The notes under the pieces are model-generated. The model did not search any database, had not been told where the DNA came from, and was given only the letters and a program-made list of their open reading frames with translations. A stretch of DNA of 64,000 nt from DAIODI01 sp046349255 (GTDB lineage Bacteria > Pseudomonadota > Alphaproteobacteria > Rhizobiales > Aestuariivirgaceae): positions 62,001 through 126,000 of the forward strand of contig JAXMCR010000004.1 of NCBI GenBank assembly GCA_046349255.1, written 5' to 3'. Numbering within the stretch: position 1 is the first letter of the stretch; each line of letters starts with the position of its first letter. A program made the translations under genes and the position numbers. This document shows, piece by piece, positions 44,271 through 52,228 of this stretch.

Positions 44271-44543
44271 ATGTCGGACACCGGCGACGTGGAGAGCGCC
44301 CTGGAGCGGTTCGAGACCGCGATCCAGCAGCTCGAGGCGGCGATGCAGAAGCTGCAGGAGCAGTCGGCCAAGGTCGCAGCCGCCAGTTCGGAAGCCGAAG
44401 GGTTGCGTGAGAACCAGGTGCGCCTGACGCGTGAAATCGAAGAGGTCCGGGCGCGCTCGCGCTCGCTTGCCGACCAGAACCGTCTGGCGGTGAAGCGCAT
44501 TGACCAGGCGATGGCCCGCATCAAGCGCGTGCTGGGCGAATAG
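44271..44543 (+). CDS. DUF4164 family coiled-coil protein
   Basis: 90 residues, almost entirely helical: LERFETAIQQLEAAMQKLQE and the later VRARSRSLADQNRLAVKRID give a heptad pattern. DUF4164 genes commonly precede zapA in rhizobia, and the protein may act in division; this is inference. The ATG at 44271 follows a GTGGAG site; an ATG at 44256 is possible. It is divergent from tkt and 25 bases upstream of zapA. Confidence 0.82.
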   Translation: MSDTGDVESALERFETAIQQLEAAMQKLQEQSAKVAAASSEAEGLRENQVRLTREIEEVRARSRSLADQNRLAVKRIDQAMARIKRVLGE

Positions 44544-44568
44544 GCGTTAGGGCAGGGGGAAACGGAAC

Positions 44569-44925
44569 ATGGCGCAGGTCGTCGTCCAGGTGAGCGGTCG
44601 TCCGTACACGATGCAGTGCGCCGACGGCGAGGAACCGCACCTGCAGCGGCTGGCGCAGATGCTCGACACCGAGGTCGGCCGCATCCGCGACGCGGTGGGC
44701 AACGTCGGCGACATTCGCCTTCTCATGATGGCGGGCCTCGTGCTCGCCGACCGCCTGCACGACAGCCAGCGCGAGATCGCCACGCTCAAGGACCAGGTGC
44801 GGCAACTGCGCCAGCAGGCGCCGTCGGTGCAGGTGAAGACCACCGACGACAAGGTCGCCCAGCGCCTCGACGCCGCCGCCAAGCGCCTCGAACAACTCGC
44901 CCGCGACGCGGGCAAGGCGCATTGA
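44569..44925 (+). CDS. zapA: Cell division protein ZapA
   Basis: 118 residues of the ZapA family, which bundles FtsZ filaments. The N-terminal head is VVVQVSGRPYTMQCADGEEP and the tail is a coiled coil from about residue 70 to the end. In most relatives zapA is followed by the 6S RNA gene and ygfA; here a low-GC module is inserted after the stop at 44925. Confidence 0.93.
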   Translation: MAQVVVQVSGRPYTMQCADGEEPHLQRLAQMLDTEVGRIRDAVGNVGDIRLLMMAGLVLADRLHDSQREIATLKDQVRQLRQQAPSVQVKTTDDKVAQRLDAAAKRLEQLARDAGKAH

Positions 44926-44979
44926 CAAATCCGGTCGGGTGAACGAGCCCGAGTCCGCAGTTCCGGGCGGAGCGTCGAT

Positions 44980-45189
44980 CTAGCGTTTCAAGGCGAGTTT
45001 GGGGTCGCCGTGGTTTTCAGGACCCCGATAGGCAAGCGCCTGCGCCTTCTGTTCCGGAGAGAGGGTCGTCCACAGGCCTGTCATAGGACGGAAGTTCGAC
45101 TCACGAAGGCTTTGCGCGTCGGTCGGCTCATACGTTCGCTGCACTCTTGATAACGGAAACTGTTTCGAGGCTCTCGGTTTGTTCGTCAA
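44980..45189 (-). CDS. Small hypothetical protein, third gene of the PIN module
   Basis: 69 residues from a TTG start: basic N-terminus TNKPRASKQFPLSRVQRTYE, a middle block RPMTGLWTTLSPEQKAQALA and a Lys/Arg-rich end. The TTG overlaps the PIN gene stop (TTGA), which suggests coupling. I do not recognise the family. Base composition is lower in GC than the flanking genes, as in the rest of the module. It is convergent with zapA. It may be part of the same system or a chance open frame. Confidence 0.5.
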   Translation of the reverse strand: MTNKPRASKQFPLSRVQRTYEPTDAQSLRESNFRPMTGLWTTLSPEQKAQALAYRGPENHGDPKLALKR

Positions 45190-45647
45190 AGACCCTCGAG
45201 TCTCGCCTGACGTGGCGGTTCAGGTTGTCTGATTTTGAGTAGGGGGTCGCCTACCTTTCCACTCTTTTTTATCATGTCGGCATCGAACGTTTCGAGCGCG
45301 TCCACCTTCAAGTGTAGCGCCGTCGCAACATGTATCGCGTCTTTAGGCTTGATGCCGTTACCCCAGACCAAATCTTGAGCATCTTCAGCCAACCTGCGCG
45401 TCACATTGTACACCCGTATGTTGGATCTTCGGAAAAATCGCCGTACGAATTGCGCCTTCTCCTGCGGCACCTTCGCTTGCCCACGCATCCATAAGCATTC
45501 GGCCAGCGTCAAAGCTGACGTTACAATTAATACATCGCCACGCTCAGCTCGCTGAAGTACGTCCCCACATTTGTCTGCTTTGCCAGGATCGTTGTTAAGC
45601 CAGCCCAAAAACGCGTCGCTGTCCCAATAGATGCGCTCGATCGACAT
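45186..45647 (-). CDS. PIN-domain protein (putative ribonuclease)
   Basis: 153 residues with a PIN fold. The acidic residues expected at the metal site are visible: Asp9 (or Asp11) in YWDSDAFLGWL, Glu50 in LTLAECLW, Asp103 in GIKPKDAIHVATAL and Asp122/124 in FDADM. Many PIN proteins are toxins that cut tRNA or mRNA. Its ATG overlaps the stop of the upstream gene by one base (TAATG). The upstream partner does not look like a known small antitoxin, so a classical VapBC pair is not certain. Confidence 0.82.
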   Translation of the reverse strand: MSIERIYWDSDAFLGWLNNDPGKADKCGDVLQRAERGDVLIVTSALTLAECLWMRGQAKVPQEKAQFVRRFFRRSNIRVYNVTRRLAEDAQDLVWGNGIKPKDAIHVATALHLKVDALETFDADMIKKSGKVGDPLLKIRQPEPPRQARLEGL

Positions 45648-46387
45648 TAGGATGCCAGTATGCCGCGGACATCAGCCGCGCTAGGAAGCTCGTCGTCCTC
45701 AGGCAAAATATCAAGTTCGGATGCTTCGATACTTAGCGGCGTTCCGTCGCGACGGTAGTGTATTTTACCGTTCAGTTCGACCCGTCGCCTAAAACTGGAA
45801 AAGACCTTTTCAATCATGCTTTCGGGCACGTTGCAGGTGATCGCCTTAGGATACAGGTAGTCCTTCACGCCAATCTTTAGCGAGCCGCTCGCATCCTTGA
45901 TTGCTTCCAGCCGACCTTCGACCGTGCCGAAATCGTAGTAGTCGGTATCCCACGCCTCTTTTATGGAGCGAGCGATGCTGGCACCGACTGGCTTCGCGTG
46001 CCCGCAAACCCAAAGCTGTAACGTCGGCGCATGCTCTCTTCTTTCACCGATTTCAGAGAGCGATTTGAGGTAGGTTAGTGCCTTGTCGCCGAGTCCAGTG
46101 CCACTTACATCGCCTCTACCAACACCCTCGATATCTGAGTTGATCTTGTTGTAGATCATAGCCAGGCGGGAAGTCGGTGCGGCCGTAGACGGTTGAAGTC
46201 CGATTAGGCTAGAACCTTCTCTTACCTTGACGGTCCATTCGACTTTCGAGCCGTCACCTTCTTGGGCCTCGGTCACCTCTCGAACATAGCCAAAAAAATT
46301 TCGGACAGCCGCGACGAAATCGTCAGGTGCGATGTCGCCCCCAATATCAAGCGTTAGGTCAGTCGGAATTTCTTCTCGCCTTGCCAT
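45647..46387 (-). CDS. Uncharacterised protein coupled to the PIN gene
   Basis: 246 residues. I do not recognise a family. A start at 46387 (MARREEIPTDLTLDIGGDIA) is favoured by a GGAGG located 8 bases upstream; the frame stays open to an ATG at 46576, which would add 63 residues. Features are a beta-rich middle (VEWTVKVREGSSLIGLQP), a conserved-looking LQLWVCGHAKP, and an end that reads like a Phd/AbrB-tail (GKIHYRRDGTPLSIEASELD, then DELPSAADVRGILAS). It may be a large antitoxin or accessory protein for the PIN nuclease. GC is about 50%. Confidence 0.7.
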   Translation of the reverse strand: MARREEIPTDLTLDIGGDIAPDDFVAAVRNFFGYVREVTEAQEGDGSKVEWTVKVREGSSLIGLQPSTAAPTSRLAMIYNKINSDIEGVGRGDVSGTGLGDKALTYLKSLSEIGERREHAPTLQLWVCGHAKPVGASIARSIKEAWDTDYYDFGTVEGRLEAIKDASGSLKIGVKDYLYPKAITCNVPESMIEKVFSSFRRRVELNGKIHYRRDGTPLSIEASELDILPEDDELPSAADVRGILAS

Positions 46388-46718
46388 CTCAAATGCCTCC
46401 GACGGAGATTCTAAGCACGCGGATTCCGCGGGTAAAGCGATCTTTTCCGCCGCTTTTTGCAATGCGGCTTCGTGCGACGGTCGGCTTCGTGGCTTCCCTC
46501 TTGCTCGGGCAAAGACAACTGGCTGGTTCATCAACTGAAGTGTCAAGTGAGCACTCGTCGGTCGGACAACATGCAAATAGCTCAGAAGGTTCGCGCATCT
46601 ACATCTTATGGTTGTTGTTTGATAAAGACCACAGATTTTAAACGATACTCCTTCAAAGGCTCGTCTCCTGCCCTTTCCGGTTCCCGGCTGGATTTATCCC
46701 TCCCCGCCCCTTAAGTTC
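46388..46718. other. Low-GC region upstream of the PIN module and 6S RNA
   Basis: About 330 bases with no convincing gene apart from the possible N-terminal extension of the leftward gene to 46576. One hand-counted line (46561-46620) is 43% G+C. It should hold the leftward promoter of the PIN module and the rightward 6S promoter, but no clear pair of hexamers was found. No inverted repeats, attachment-like repeats or transposase remains were seen. Confidence 0.55.
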
Positions 46719-46886
46719 CTCCTTGGCGGGCTGCCCGGTGCGTGAGGAGTACGCATTCCCAGGGGCCTATGCCGATCCAGAATGGGAGCTGTCCCTGGTG
46801 CGGGCCGTGGCCTGCATCAAACGGCGCCCACCTACGTAAGTAGGGACCCGGGATCGAGACCTCCCACGGCCAGGGTGGCTCGCCAC
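46719..46886 (+). ncRNA. ssrS: 6S RNA
   Basis: About 168 bases matching the alphaproteobacterial 6S RNA pattern. The 5' GGCGGGCTGCCCGG pairs with the 3' CCAGGGTGGCTCGCC as a long closing stem with wobble pairs. Between them are GGGGCCTATGCCGATCC and the small hairpin CCTAC-GTAA-GTAGG at 46831-46844. 6S RNA binds sigma-70 RNA polymerase. The position directly before ygfA is the standard one. Ends are estimated from the pairing. Confidence 0.85.
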
Positions 46887-46916
46887 GTGATTTCGTCGCT
46901 CTCGTCCAAGGACCGC

Positions 46917-47516
46917 ATGTCGCTGACTGCCGATCATGATCTCGTCGCGCTGAAGCGGCAGGCACGCGCGGACGCAGCCGAACGTCGCGCCGCCGCTCAC
47001 ACGGCCGCGGCGGAGACGGCGAAGACGGCGCTGGCGGCTCACGGCCTTGCCTTCGCAGACCATCGCCGCGAGCAATCCTTCGCGGGCTTCCTCGCCTATC
47101 GCACCGAGATCGACGTCGTACCGCTGCTCGCCGCGCTCGCCGCCGGTGGCACCGTGACGGCGCTTCCCGTCGTCACCGGCAAGGGCCAGCCGCTCACGTT
47201 CCGCCGCTGGGCGCCCGGCGAGCCGCTGGAAGAGGCGCACTTCGGCATCCACGTGCCGCTTGCTTCCGCCGAGGTCATCGAGCCCGACGTGCTGCTCGTG
47301 CCGATGCTCGCCTTCGACCGGTTCGGCTATCGCCTCGGCTACGGCGGCGGCTTCTACGACCGCACGCTCGAGCGCCTGCGGAAGATGAAGCCGGTGACCG
47401 CCATCGGCGTCGCCTACGCAGGGCAGGAAGTGGCCTCCGTCCATCGTGGCGCGCACGACCAGCCGCTCGACTGGATCCTCACCGAACGGGGCCCGTTCCG
47501 GCCCGAGGCCGGCTAG
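46917..47516 (+). CDS. ygfA: 5-formyltetrahydrofolate cyclo-ligase
   Basis: 199 residues. It converts 5-formyl-THF to 5,10-methenyl-THF with ATP. ALKRQARADAAERRAA near the N-terminus, the folate-site LAYRTEIDVVPLL, and the C-terminal FDRFGYRLGYGGGFYDRTL with GVAYAGQE match the family. The ATG at 46917 is used; a GTG at 46887 lies at the end of the 6S RNA. Co-location with 6S is conserved in proteobacteria. It is 2 bases before the phosphoesterase gene. Confidence 0.94.
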   Translation: MSLTADHDLVALKRQARADAAERRAAAHTAAAETAKTALAAHGLAFADHRREQSFAGFLAYRTEIDVVPLLAALAAGGTVTALPVVTGKGQPLTFRRWAPGEPLEEAHFGIHVPLASAEVIEPDVLLVPMLAFDRFGYRLGYGGGFYDRTLERLRKMKPVTAIGVAYAGQEVASVHRGAHDQPLDWILTERGPFRPEAG

Positions 47517-47518
47517 GC

Positions 47519-48337
47519 GTGCGGCTCGTCTTCCTCGGAGACATCGTCGGCCGCACCGGACGCGACGCGGTGGCGCGCGAGATGCCGTTCATCCTCTCCG
47601 CGCTGAAGCCCGACTTCGTGGTGATCAACGGCGAGAACGCCGCGGGCGGTTTCGGCATCACCGAGGAGATCGCGACCGGCGTGATCGATCTCGGCTGCGA
47701 CGTGATCACGCTCGGCAACCACGCCTTCGACCAGCGCGAGACGCTGGTGTTCATCGAGCGCATGCCGCGCCTTTTGCGCCCGATCAACTACCCCTCCGGC
47801 ACGCCCGGCAAGGGCGTCGGCCTGTTCGAGGGCCGCAACGGCCACCGCGTACTGGTGCTGAACGTTTTGGGCGTCGCCAAGATGGAGCCCTTGGGCGATC
47901 CGTTCGCGGCGGTGGCGCGCGAGCTCGACGCCTGTCCGCTCGGCGAGGCGTGCGATGCGGTCCTGATCGACTTCCATGCCGAACTCACGTCCGAGAAGGC
48001 CGCGATGGGCCACTTTGCCGACGGCCGCGCGAGCCTCGTCGTCGGCACTCACACGCACATCCCGACCGGCGACTGCCAGGTCCTGCCGGGCGGTACCGCC
48101 TACCAGACGGACGCCGGCATGTGTGGCGACTACGACTCCGTCATCGGCATGGACAAGGAGGAGCCGCTGAACCGGTTCCTGCGCAAGATCCCGCAAGGGC
48201 GGTTCGCGCCGGCGACCGGGCAGGCGACGGTGTGCGGCGTCGCGGTCGAGACCGACGACAGGACGGGACTGGCGACGAAGGTCGCGCCGATCCGCCTCGG
48301 CGGCAGGCTTCAGCGCACCGTGCCGGATTTCTGGTAG
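47519..48337 (+). CDS. YmdB/TIGR00282 family metallophosphoesterase
   Basis: 272 residues from a GTG start. The N-terminal metal site FLGDIVGRTGRD, NGENAAGGFG, TLGNHAFDQ and the later GTHTHIPTGD are typical of YmdB, which hydrolyses 2',3'-cyclic nucleotides in tested members. The MCGDYDSVIGMD segment is also family-specific. The start is 2 bases after the ygfA stop, so the two form an operon. Its end overlaps the convergent hypothetical gene by 28 bases. Confidence 0.93.
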   Translation: MRLVFLGDIVGRTGRDAVAREMPFILSALKPDFVVINGENAAGGFGITEEIATGVIDLGCDVITLGNHAFDQRETLVFIERMPRLLRPINYPSGTPGKGVGLFEGRNGHRVLVLNVLGVAKMEPLGDPFAAVARELDACPLGEACDAVLIDFHAELTSEKAAMGHFADGRASLVVGTHTHIPTGDCQVLPGGTAYQTDAGMCGDYDSVIGMDKEEPLNRFLRKIPQGRFAPATGQATVCGVAVETDDRTGLATKVAPIRLGGRLQRTVPDFW

Positions 48338-48633
48338 GCGGGCGCGGGCGCTTCGGCGAGCCCGCGGTTCATCTCGACGAGCAGCACCTGGGCGCGCGCC
48401 CATTCGAGCGCGGCCGAATCCTCGTCGCCGCAGAGGAGCGCATCGTGCGCCGCCTCGAGGCAGTCCTTGATGCGGGTGGACTTTTCCAGCGCCGGCGCCG
48501 CCTCGCCCAGCGCCTTCGCGGCCGGTTGCGCCTGAATGATCCGGTGAAGCTTCGCGAGCGCCGCGCTGCAGGCGCGCCCGGTCAGCCCGGCGGCGGCTTC
48601 GGCGAATTCGTCGTGAGCAGGCTGCGAAGACAT
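48310..48633 (-). CDS. Hypothetical helical protein
   Basis: 107 residues, Ala-rich and predicted helical, with blocks LAKLHRIIQAQPAAKALGEA and LEWARAQVLLVEMNRGLAE. I do not recognise a family. A GGGGAA site precedes the ATG at 48633. It overlaps the end of the YmdB gene on the other strand by 28 bases and diverges from yebC. The overlap and the lack of a known family keep confidence moderate. Confidence 0.5.
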   Translation of the reverse strand: MSSQPAHDEFAEAAAGLTGRACSAALAKLHRIIQAQPAAKALGEAAPALEKSTRIKDCLEAAHDALLCGDEDSAALEWARAQVLLVEMNRGLAEAPAPAYQKSGTVR

Positions 48634-48687
48634 CGCTTCCCCAAAGGTGCGTGGACCGTCGTGATCGCTAAAGTTCGCACGATGGCC

Positions 48688-48702
48688 CTAACGGTTCGTT
48701 AA
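48688..48702 (+). promoter_or_regulatory. CtrA-like box before yebC
   Basis: CTAA-N7-TTAA, one base from the full CtrA consensus TTAA-N7-TTAA, 92 bases before the yebC start and 55 bases before the divergent hypothetical gene. Confidence 0.3.
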
Positions 48703-48793
48703 GCATTGGGAAGCGGCGGCGCGGGGGTTGGCATCGGCCCCCCGTTTGTGAGAGAACGCCGCCATTCCCGATGATTTTCGAGGTTTTGGCGCG

Positions 48794-49543
48794 ATGGCCG
48801 GTCATTCCCAGTTCAAGAACATCATGCACCGCAAGGGCAAGCAGGACGCGATCCGCGCCAAGCTGTTCGCCAAGCTCGCCCGCGAGATCACGGTGTCGGC
48901 GCGTGCCGGCATCCCCGACCCGACGATGAATGCGCGCCTCAGGCTCGCCGTGCAGAACGCCAAGGCGCAGTCGATGCCGAAGGACAACATCGAGCGCGCG
49001 ATCAAGAAGGCGGCCGGCGGCGACGCCGACAACTACGAGTCGATCCGCTACGAGGGCTACGGGCCGGGCGGCGTCGCCGTCATCGTCGAGGCGCTCACCG
49101 ACAACCGCAACCGCACCGCGGGCGCGATCCGCTCCTACTTCTCGAAGTACGGCGGCAACCTCGGCGAGACGAACTCGGTGTCGTTCATGTTCGACCGCGT
49201 CGGCGAGATCACCTACAAGCCGGCCGCCGGGTCCGCCGACAAGGTGATGGAAGCAGCGATCGAGGCGGGCGCCGACGACGCCGAGAGCGACGAGGAGGGC
49301 CACGTCATCCGCTGCGCCTACGAGAACCTCGGCGAGGTTGCGGCCGGCGTCGAGCAGCACCTGGGGCCGGCCGAGCAGGTGTCGGTCGTGTGGAAGCCGA
49401 AGACCATGTCGCCCGTCGACGAGGAGCAGGCGCAGTCGCTGATGAAGCTGATCGCCGCGATCGAGGACGACGACGACGTCCAGAACGTCTACACGAACTT
49501 CGAGGTCTCCGACGACGTGATGGCGCGCCTGACCGCCGCCTGA
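48794..49543 (+). CDS. YebC/PmpR family protein
   Basis: 249 residues of the YebC family, starting AGHSQFKNIMHRKGKQD. Members act as transcription regulators and, for one clade, help ribosomes through proline stretches. GPGGVAVIVEALTDNRNRT and the C-terminal DDVQNVYTNFEV are diagnostic. It lies 40 bases upstream of ruvC, the standard order in alphaproteobacteria. Confidence 0.95.
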   Translation: MAGHSQFKNIMHRKGKQDAIRAKLFAKLAREITVSARAGIPDPTMNARLRLAVQNAKAQSMPKDNIERAIKKAAGGDADNYESIRYEGYGPGGVAVIVEALTDNRNRTAGAIRSYFSKYGGNLGETNSVSFMFDRVGEITYKPAAGSADKVMEAAIEAGADDAESDEEGHVIRCAYENLGEVAAGVEQHLGPAEQVSVVWKPKTMSPVDEEQAQSLMKLIAAIEDDDDVQNVYTNFEVSDDVMARLTAA

Positions 49544-49583
49544 GCGTTTCCGCCCGCCGCCGGGGCGGTGCTATCAAGGGGCG

Positions 49584-50105
49584 ATGGGAGAGACGATTCG
49601 CATCATCGGCATCGACCCGGGGCTTCGGCGCACCGGCTGGGGCGTCATCGCCTGCGAGGGCAACCGGCTCGCGCACCTCGCCGACGGGGTGATCCTGTCG
49701 GACGAGGCGGAGACGCTCGCGGTGAGGCTCGTGCAGCTGAAGCGCGCGCTCGAGGCGGTGGTGGCGGAGTTCGCGCCCGACGAGGCCGCCGTCGAGGAGA
49801 CGTTCGTCAACAACAACGCCCGCGCCACGCTGAAGCTCGGCCATGCACGCGCCATCGCGCTGATCGTGCCGGCGCTCTCGGGCATTAAGGTCGCGGAGTA
49901 CGCGCCCAACATGGTCAAGAAGTCGGTCGTCGGCGCTGGCCACGCCGAGAAGCAGCAGGTCGCCCACATGGTTCGCGTCATCCTGCCGAGGGCGAAGCCC
50001 GGAAGCGCCGACGCCGCCGACGCGCTCGCCGTCGCGATCTGCCACGCGCACCATCGCCAGTCGCTCAACCTCGCCCGCACGCTCGCGCTGGGGGCCGTGC
50101 GATGA
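49584..50105 (+). CDS. ruvC: Holliday junction resolvase RuvC
   Basis: 173 residues. It cuts four-way DNA junctions. The catalytic acids are visible: Asp11 in GIDPGLRRTGWG, Glu in VEETFVNNN, and the C-terminal pair in SADAADALAVAICHAHH. The protein is of the usual length. Its stop overlaps the ruvA ATG (ATGA), so the ruvCAB genes are coupled. Confidence 0.97.
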   Translation: MGETIRIIGIDPGLRRTGWGVIACEGNRLAHLADGVILSDEAETLAVRLVQLKRALEAVVAEFAPDEAAVEETFVNNNARATLKLGHARAIALIVPALSGIKVAEYAPNMVKKSVVGAGHAEKQQVAHMVRVILPRAKPGSADAADALAVAICHAHHRQSLNLARTLALGAVR

Positions 50106-50719
50106 TCGCCAAGCTCAGGGGCGTGATCGACGCCTACGGCGACGACTGGGTGGTGATCGACGTCCAGGGCGTCGGCTACCGCGTCTCCTGCTCGACGAAG
50201 ACGCTCGCCGCGCTGCCGCCGAAGGGCGACGTCGGCGAACTCCACACCGAGATGCTCGTCTCCGAGAACGCGATCCGCCTCGTCGGCTTCGCGACGCAGG
50301 CCGAGCGCGACTGGTTCAACCTCCTCGACAACGTGCAGGGCGTCGGCACCAAGGTGGCGCTCGCCATCCTCTCGACGCTGTCGGCCGGCGAACTCGCCAA
50401 CGCGATTGCGATCCAGGACAAGGCGATGGTCGGCCGCGCGCCGGGCGTCGGCCCGAAGCTCGCCCAGCGCATCGTCAGTGAACTGAAGGACAAGGCGCCG
50501 GTGTTTTCCGCCGCCGACCCCGCGCTCGTGCGCCTCCAGGGCGTGATCGAGGAGACGGGCGCCAGGGGGTCCGCCGCCGACGCGGTCTCCGCCCTCGTCA
50601 ACCTCGGCTACGGCCAGGCGCAGGCCGGCGCCGCCGTCGGTGCGGCCGTCGCCAAGGCGCCCGCCGACGCCGGGCCCGAGGTGCTGATTCGGCTCGCCCT
50701 CAAGGAGCTCGCCCGATGA
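50102..50719 (+). CDS. ruvA: Holliday junction protein RuvA
   Basis: 205 residues. The OB-fold start MIAKLRGVIDAYGDDWVVID, two helix-hairpin-helix motifs (LLDNVQGVGTKVALAIL and APGVGPKLAQRIVSELK) and the C-terminal RuvB-binding domain with LVNLGYGQAQA are present. RuvA tetramers bind the junction and load RuvB. The stop overlaps the ruvB ATG by 4 bases. Confidence 0.97.
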   Translation: MIAKLRGVIDAYGDDWVVIDVQGVGYRVSCSTKTLAALPPKGDVGELHTEMLVSENAIRLVGFATQAERDWFNLLDNVQGVGTKVALAILSTLSAGELANAIAIQDKAMVGRAPGVGPKLAQRIVSELKDKAPVFSAADPALVRLQGVIEETGARGSAADAVSALVNLGYGQAQAGAAVGAAVAKAPADAGPEVLIRLALKELAR

Positions 50720-51756
50720 GCCGCCTCATCGACCGCGACAAGCGGCCCGAGGACGAGATCGACCAGCATTTGAGGCCGCACCTGCTCGAGGAGTTCGTCG
50801 GCCAGTCGAAGGCGAAGGCGAACCTGCGCGTCTTCATCGAGGCGGCGCGCGCCCGCGGCGAGGCGCTCGACCACGTGCTGTTCGCCGGCCCCCCCGGCCT
50901 CGGCAAGACGACGCTCGCCCAGATCGTCGCCCGCGAACTCGGCGTGAACTTCCGCGCGACCTCCGGACCCGTCATCGCCAAGGCCGGCGATCTTGCGGCC
51001 CTCCTCACCAACCTCGAGGAGCGCGACGTCCTCTTCATCGACGAGATCCACCGCCTCAACCCCGCGGTCGAGGAAGTGCTCTACCCGGCGATGGAGGATT
51101 TCCAGCTCGACCTCATCATCGGCGAGGGCCCGGCCGCGCGCTCGGTCAGGATCGACCTCGCGAAGTTCACCCTCATCGGCGCGACCACGCGCACCGGCCT
51201 CCTCACCACCCCCTTGCGCGACCGCTTCGGCATTCCCGTGCGGCTCGACTTCTACGACGAGGCGGAGCTGCTCCAGATCGTCCGGCGCGGCGCCCGCGTG
51301 CTCGGCTTCTCGATCGCCGAGGACGGCGCCCTCGAGATCGCGCGGCGCGCCCGCGGCACCCCGCGCATCGCCGGCCGCCTCCTCAGGCGCGTGCGCGACT
51401 TCGCCTCCGTCGCCGGCTCCGCCACCATCGACCGCGCGATCGCGGACCAGGCGCTGTCGCGGCTCGAGGTCGACTCGCGCGGTCTCGATGCGCTCGACCA
51501 CCGCTACCTGAAGACGGTGGCGGTGAACTTCGGCGGCGGCCCGGTCGGCATCGAGACCATTGCCGCCTCGCTGTCGGAGCCGCGCGACGCGATCGAGGAG
51601 ATCATCGAGCCCTACCTCATCCAGCAGGGGTTCGTGAACCGCACGCCGCGCGGCCGCATCCTCACGCCGGGGGCGTTCAAACACCTGGGCCTCGGGGTGC
51701 CGGACCGCCCGGACATCGTGCAGGGCATCCTGCCGCTGGGCTCGCCGGATGACTGA
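50716..51756 (+). CDS. ruvB: Holliday junction ATPase RuvB
   Basis: 346 residues. The AAA+ motor has LRPHLLEEFVGQ, Walker A GPPGLGKTTLAQ, Walker B LFIDEIHRL, sensor 1 in GATTRTGLL, and the C-terminal winged helix ending in GFVNRTPRGR and a short tail. It drives branch migration. Its end overlaps the ybgC start by 8 bases. Confidence 0.97.
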   Translation: MSRLIDRDKRPEDEIDQHLRPHLLEEFVGQSKAKANLRVFIEAARARGEALDHVLFAGPPGLGKTTLAQIVARELGVNFRATSGPVIAKAGDLAALLTNLEERDVLFIDEIHRLNPAVEEVLYPAMEDFQLDLIIGEGPAARSVRIDLAKFTLIGATTRTGLLTTPLRDRFGIPVRLDFYDEAELLQIVRRGARVLGFSIAEDGALEIARRARGTPRIAGRLLRRVRDFASVAGSATIDRAIADQALSRLEVDSRGLDALDHRYLKTVAVNFGGGPVGIETIAASLSEPRDAIEEIIEPYLIQQGFVNRTPRGRILTPGAFKHLGLGVPDRPDIVQGILPLGSPDD

Positions 51757-52213
51757 CGAGGCCGCGCTCGCCGGCCGGATCGTCGCCGGCCGCCACCTCC
51801 TGAACGTGCGGGTCTACTACGAGGACACCGACTTCTCGGGCTTCGTCTACCACGCGAACTATCTCAAGTTCTGCGAGCGCGGCCGCAGCGACTTCCTGCG
51901 CGTGCTCGGCATCCACCACAGCGACCTGATCGCAAGGCCCGACCGGCTCGCCTTCGTCGTGCGCCGGATGGGGTGCGAGTTCCTCGCGCCCGCCCGCATC
52001 GACGACCTCCTCACCGTCGAGACGCGGCCGGGGGAGATCGCGGGCGCGCGCATGGAACTGATCCAGAGAATCAGGCGGGGCGAAACCGTGCTGTTCGAGG
52101 CGCGGGTGCTGATCGTCGTGGTCGCCGGCGACGGCCGGCCCCGAAGGCTGCCGGAGGATGTGCGAAAACGGCTCGAATCCGCGCTTGACAAGGCGAGCGG
52201 GCCGCCATTGTAA
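51749..52213 (+). CDS. ybgC: Tol-Pal-associated acyl-CoA thioesterase YbgC
   Basis: 154 residues of the hot-dog thioesterase family. VYYEDTDFSGFVYHANYLKF carries the catalytic Asp, and the length is slightly above the E. coli form because of a 15-residue N-terminus. It hydrolyses short-chain acyl-CoA in other species. It overlaps ruvB, so it can be co-transcribed with the ruv genes, while tolQ starts 210 bases later. Confidence 0.93.
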   Translation: MTDEAALAGRIVAGRHLLNVRVYYEDTDFSGFVYHANYLKFCERGRSDFLRVLGIHHSDLIARPDRLAFVVRRMGCEFLAPARIDDLLTVETRPGEIAGARMELIQRIRRGETVLFEARVLIVVVAGDGRPRRLPEDVRKRLESALDKASGPPL

Positions 52214-52220
52214 CGCATCC

Positions 52221-52228
52221 TTAACCAT
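52221..52228 (+). promoter_or_regulatory. CtrA-type half box before tolQ
   Basis: TTAACCAT lies in the 210-base gap between ybgC and tolQ, about 196 bases before the tolQ start. A hairpin AACCCTG/CAGGGTT follows at 52230-52249. Confidence 0.3.

Noticed and set aside
44980..46718. Insertion sequence or prophage remnant
   Set aside because: No transposase, integrase, terminal inverted repeat or direct repeat was found around the low-GC module.
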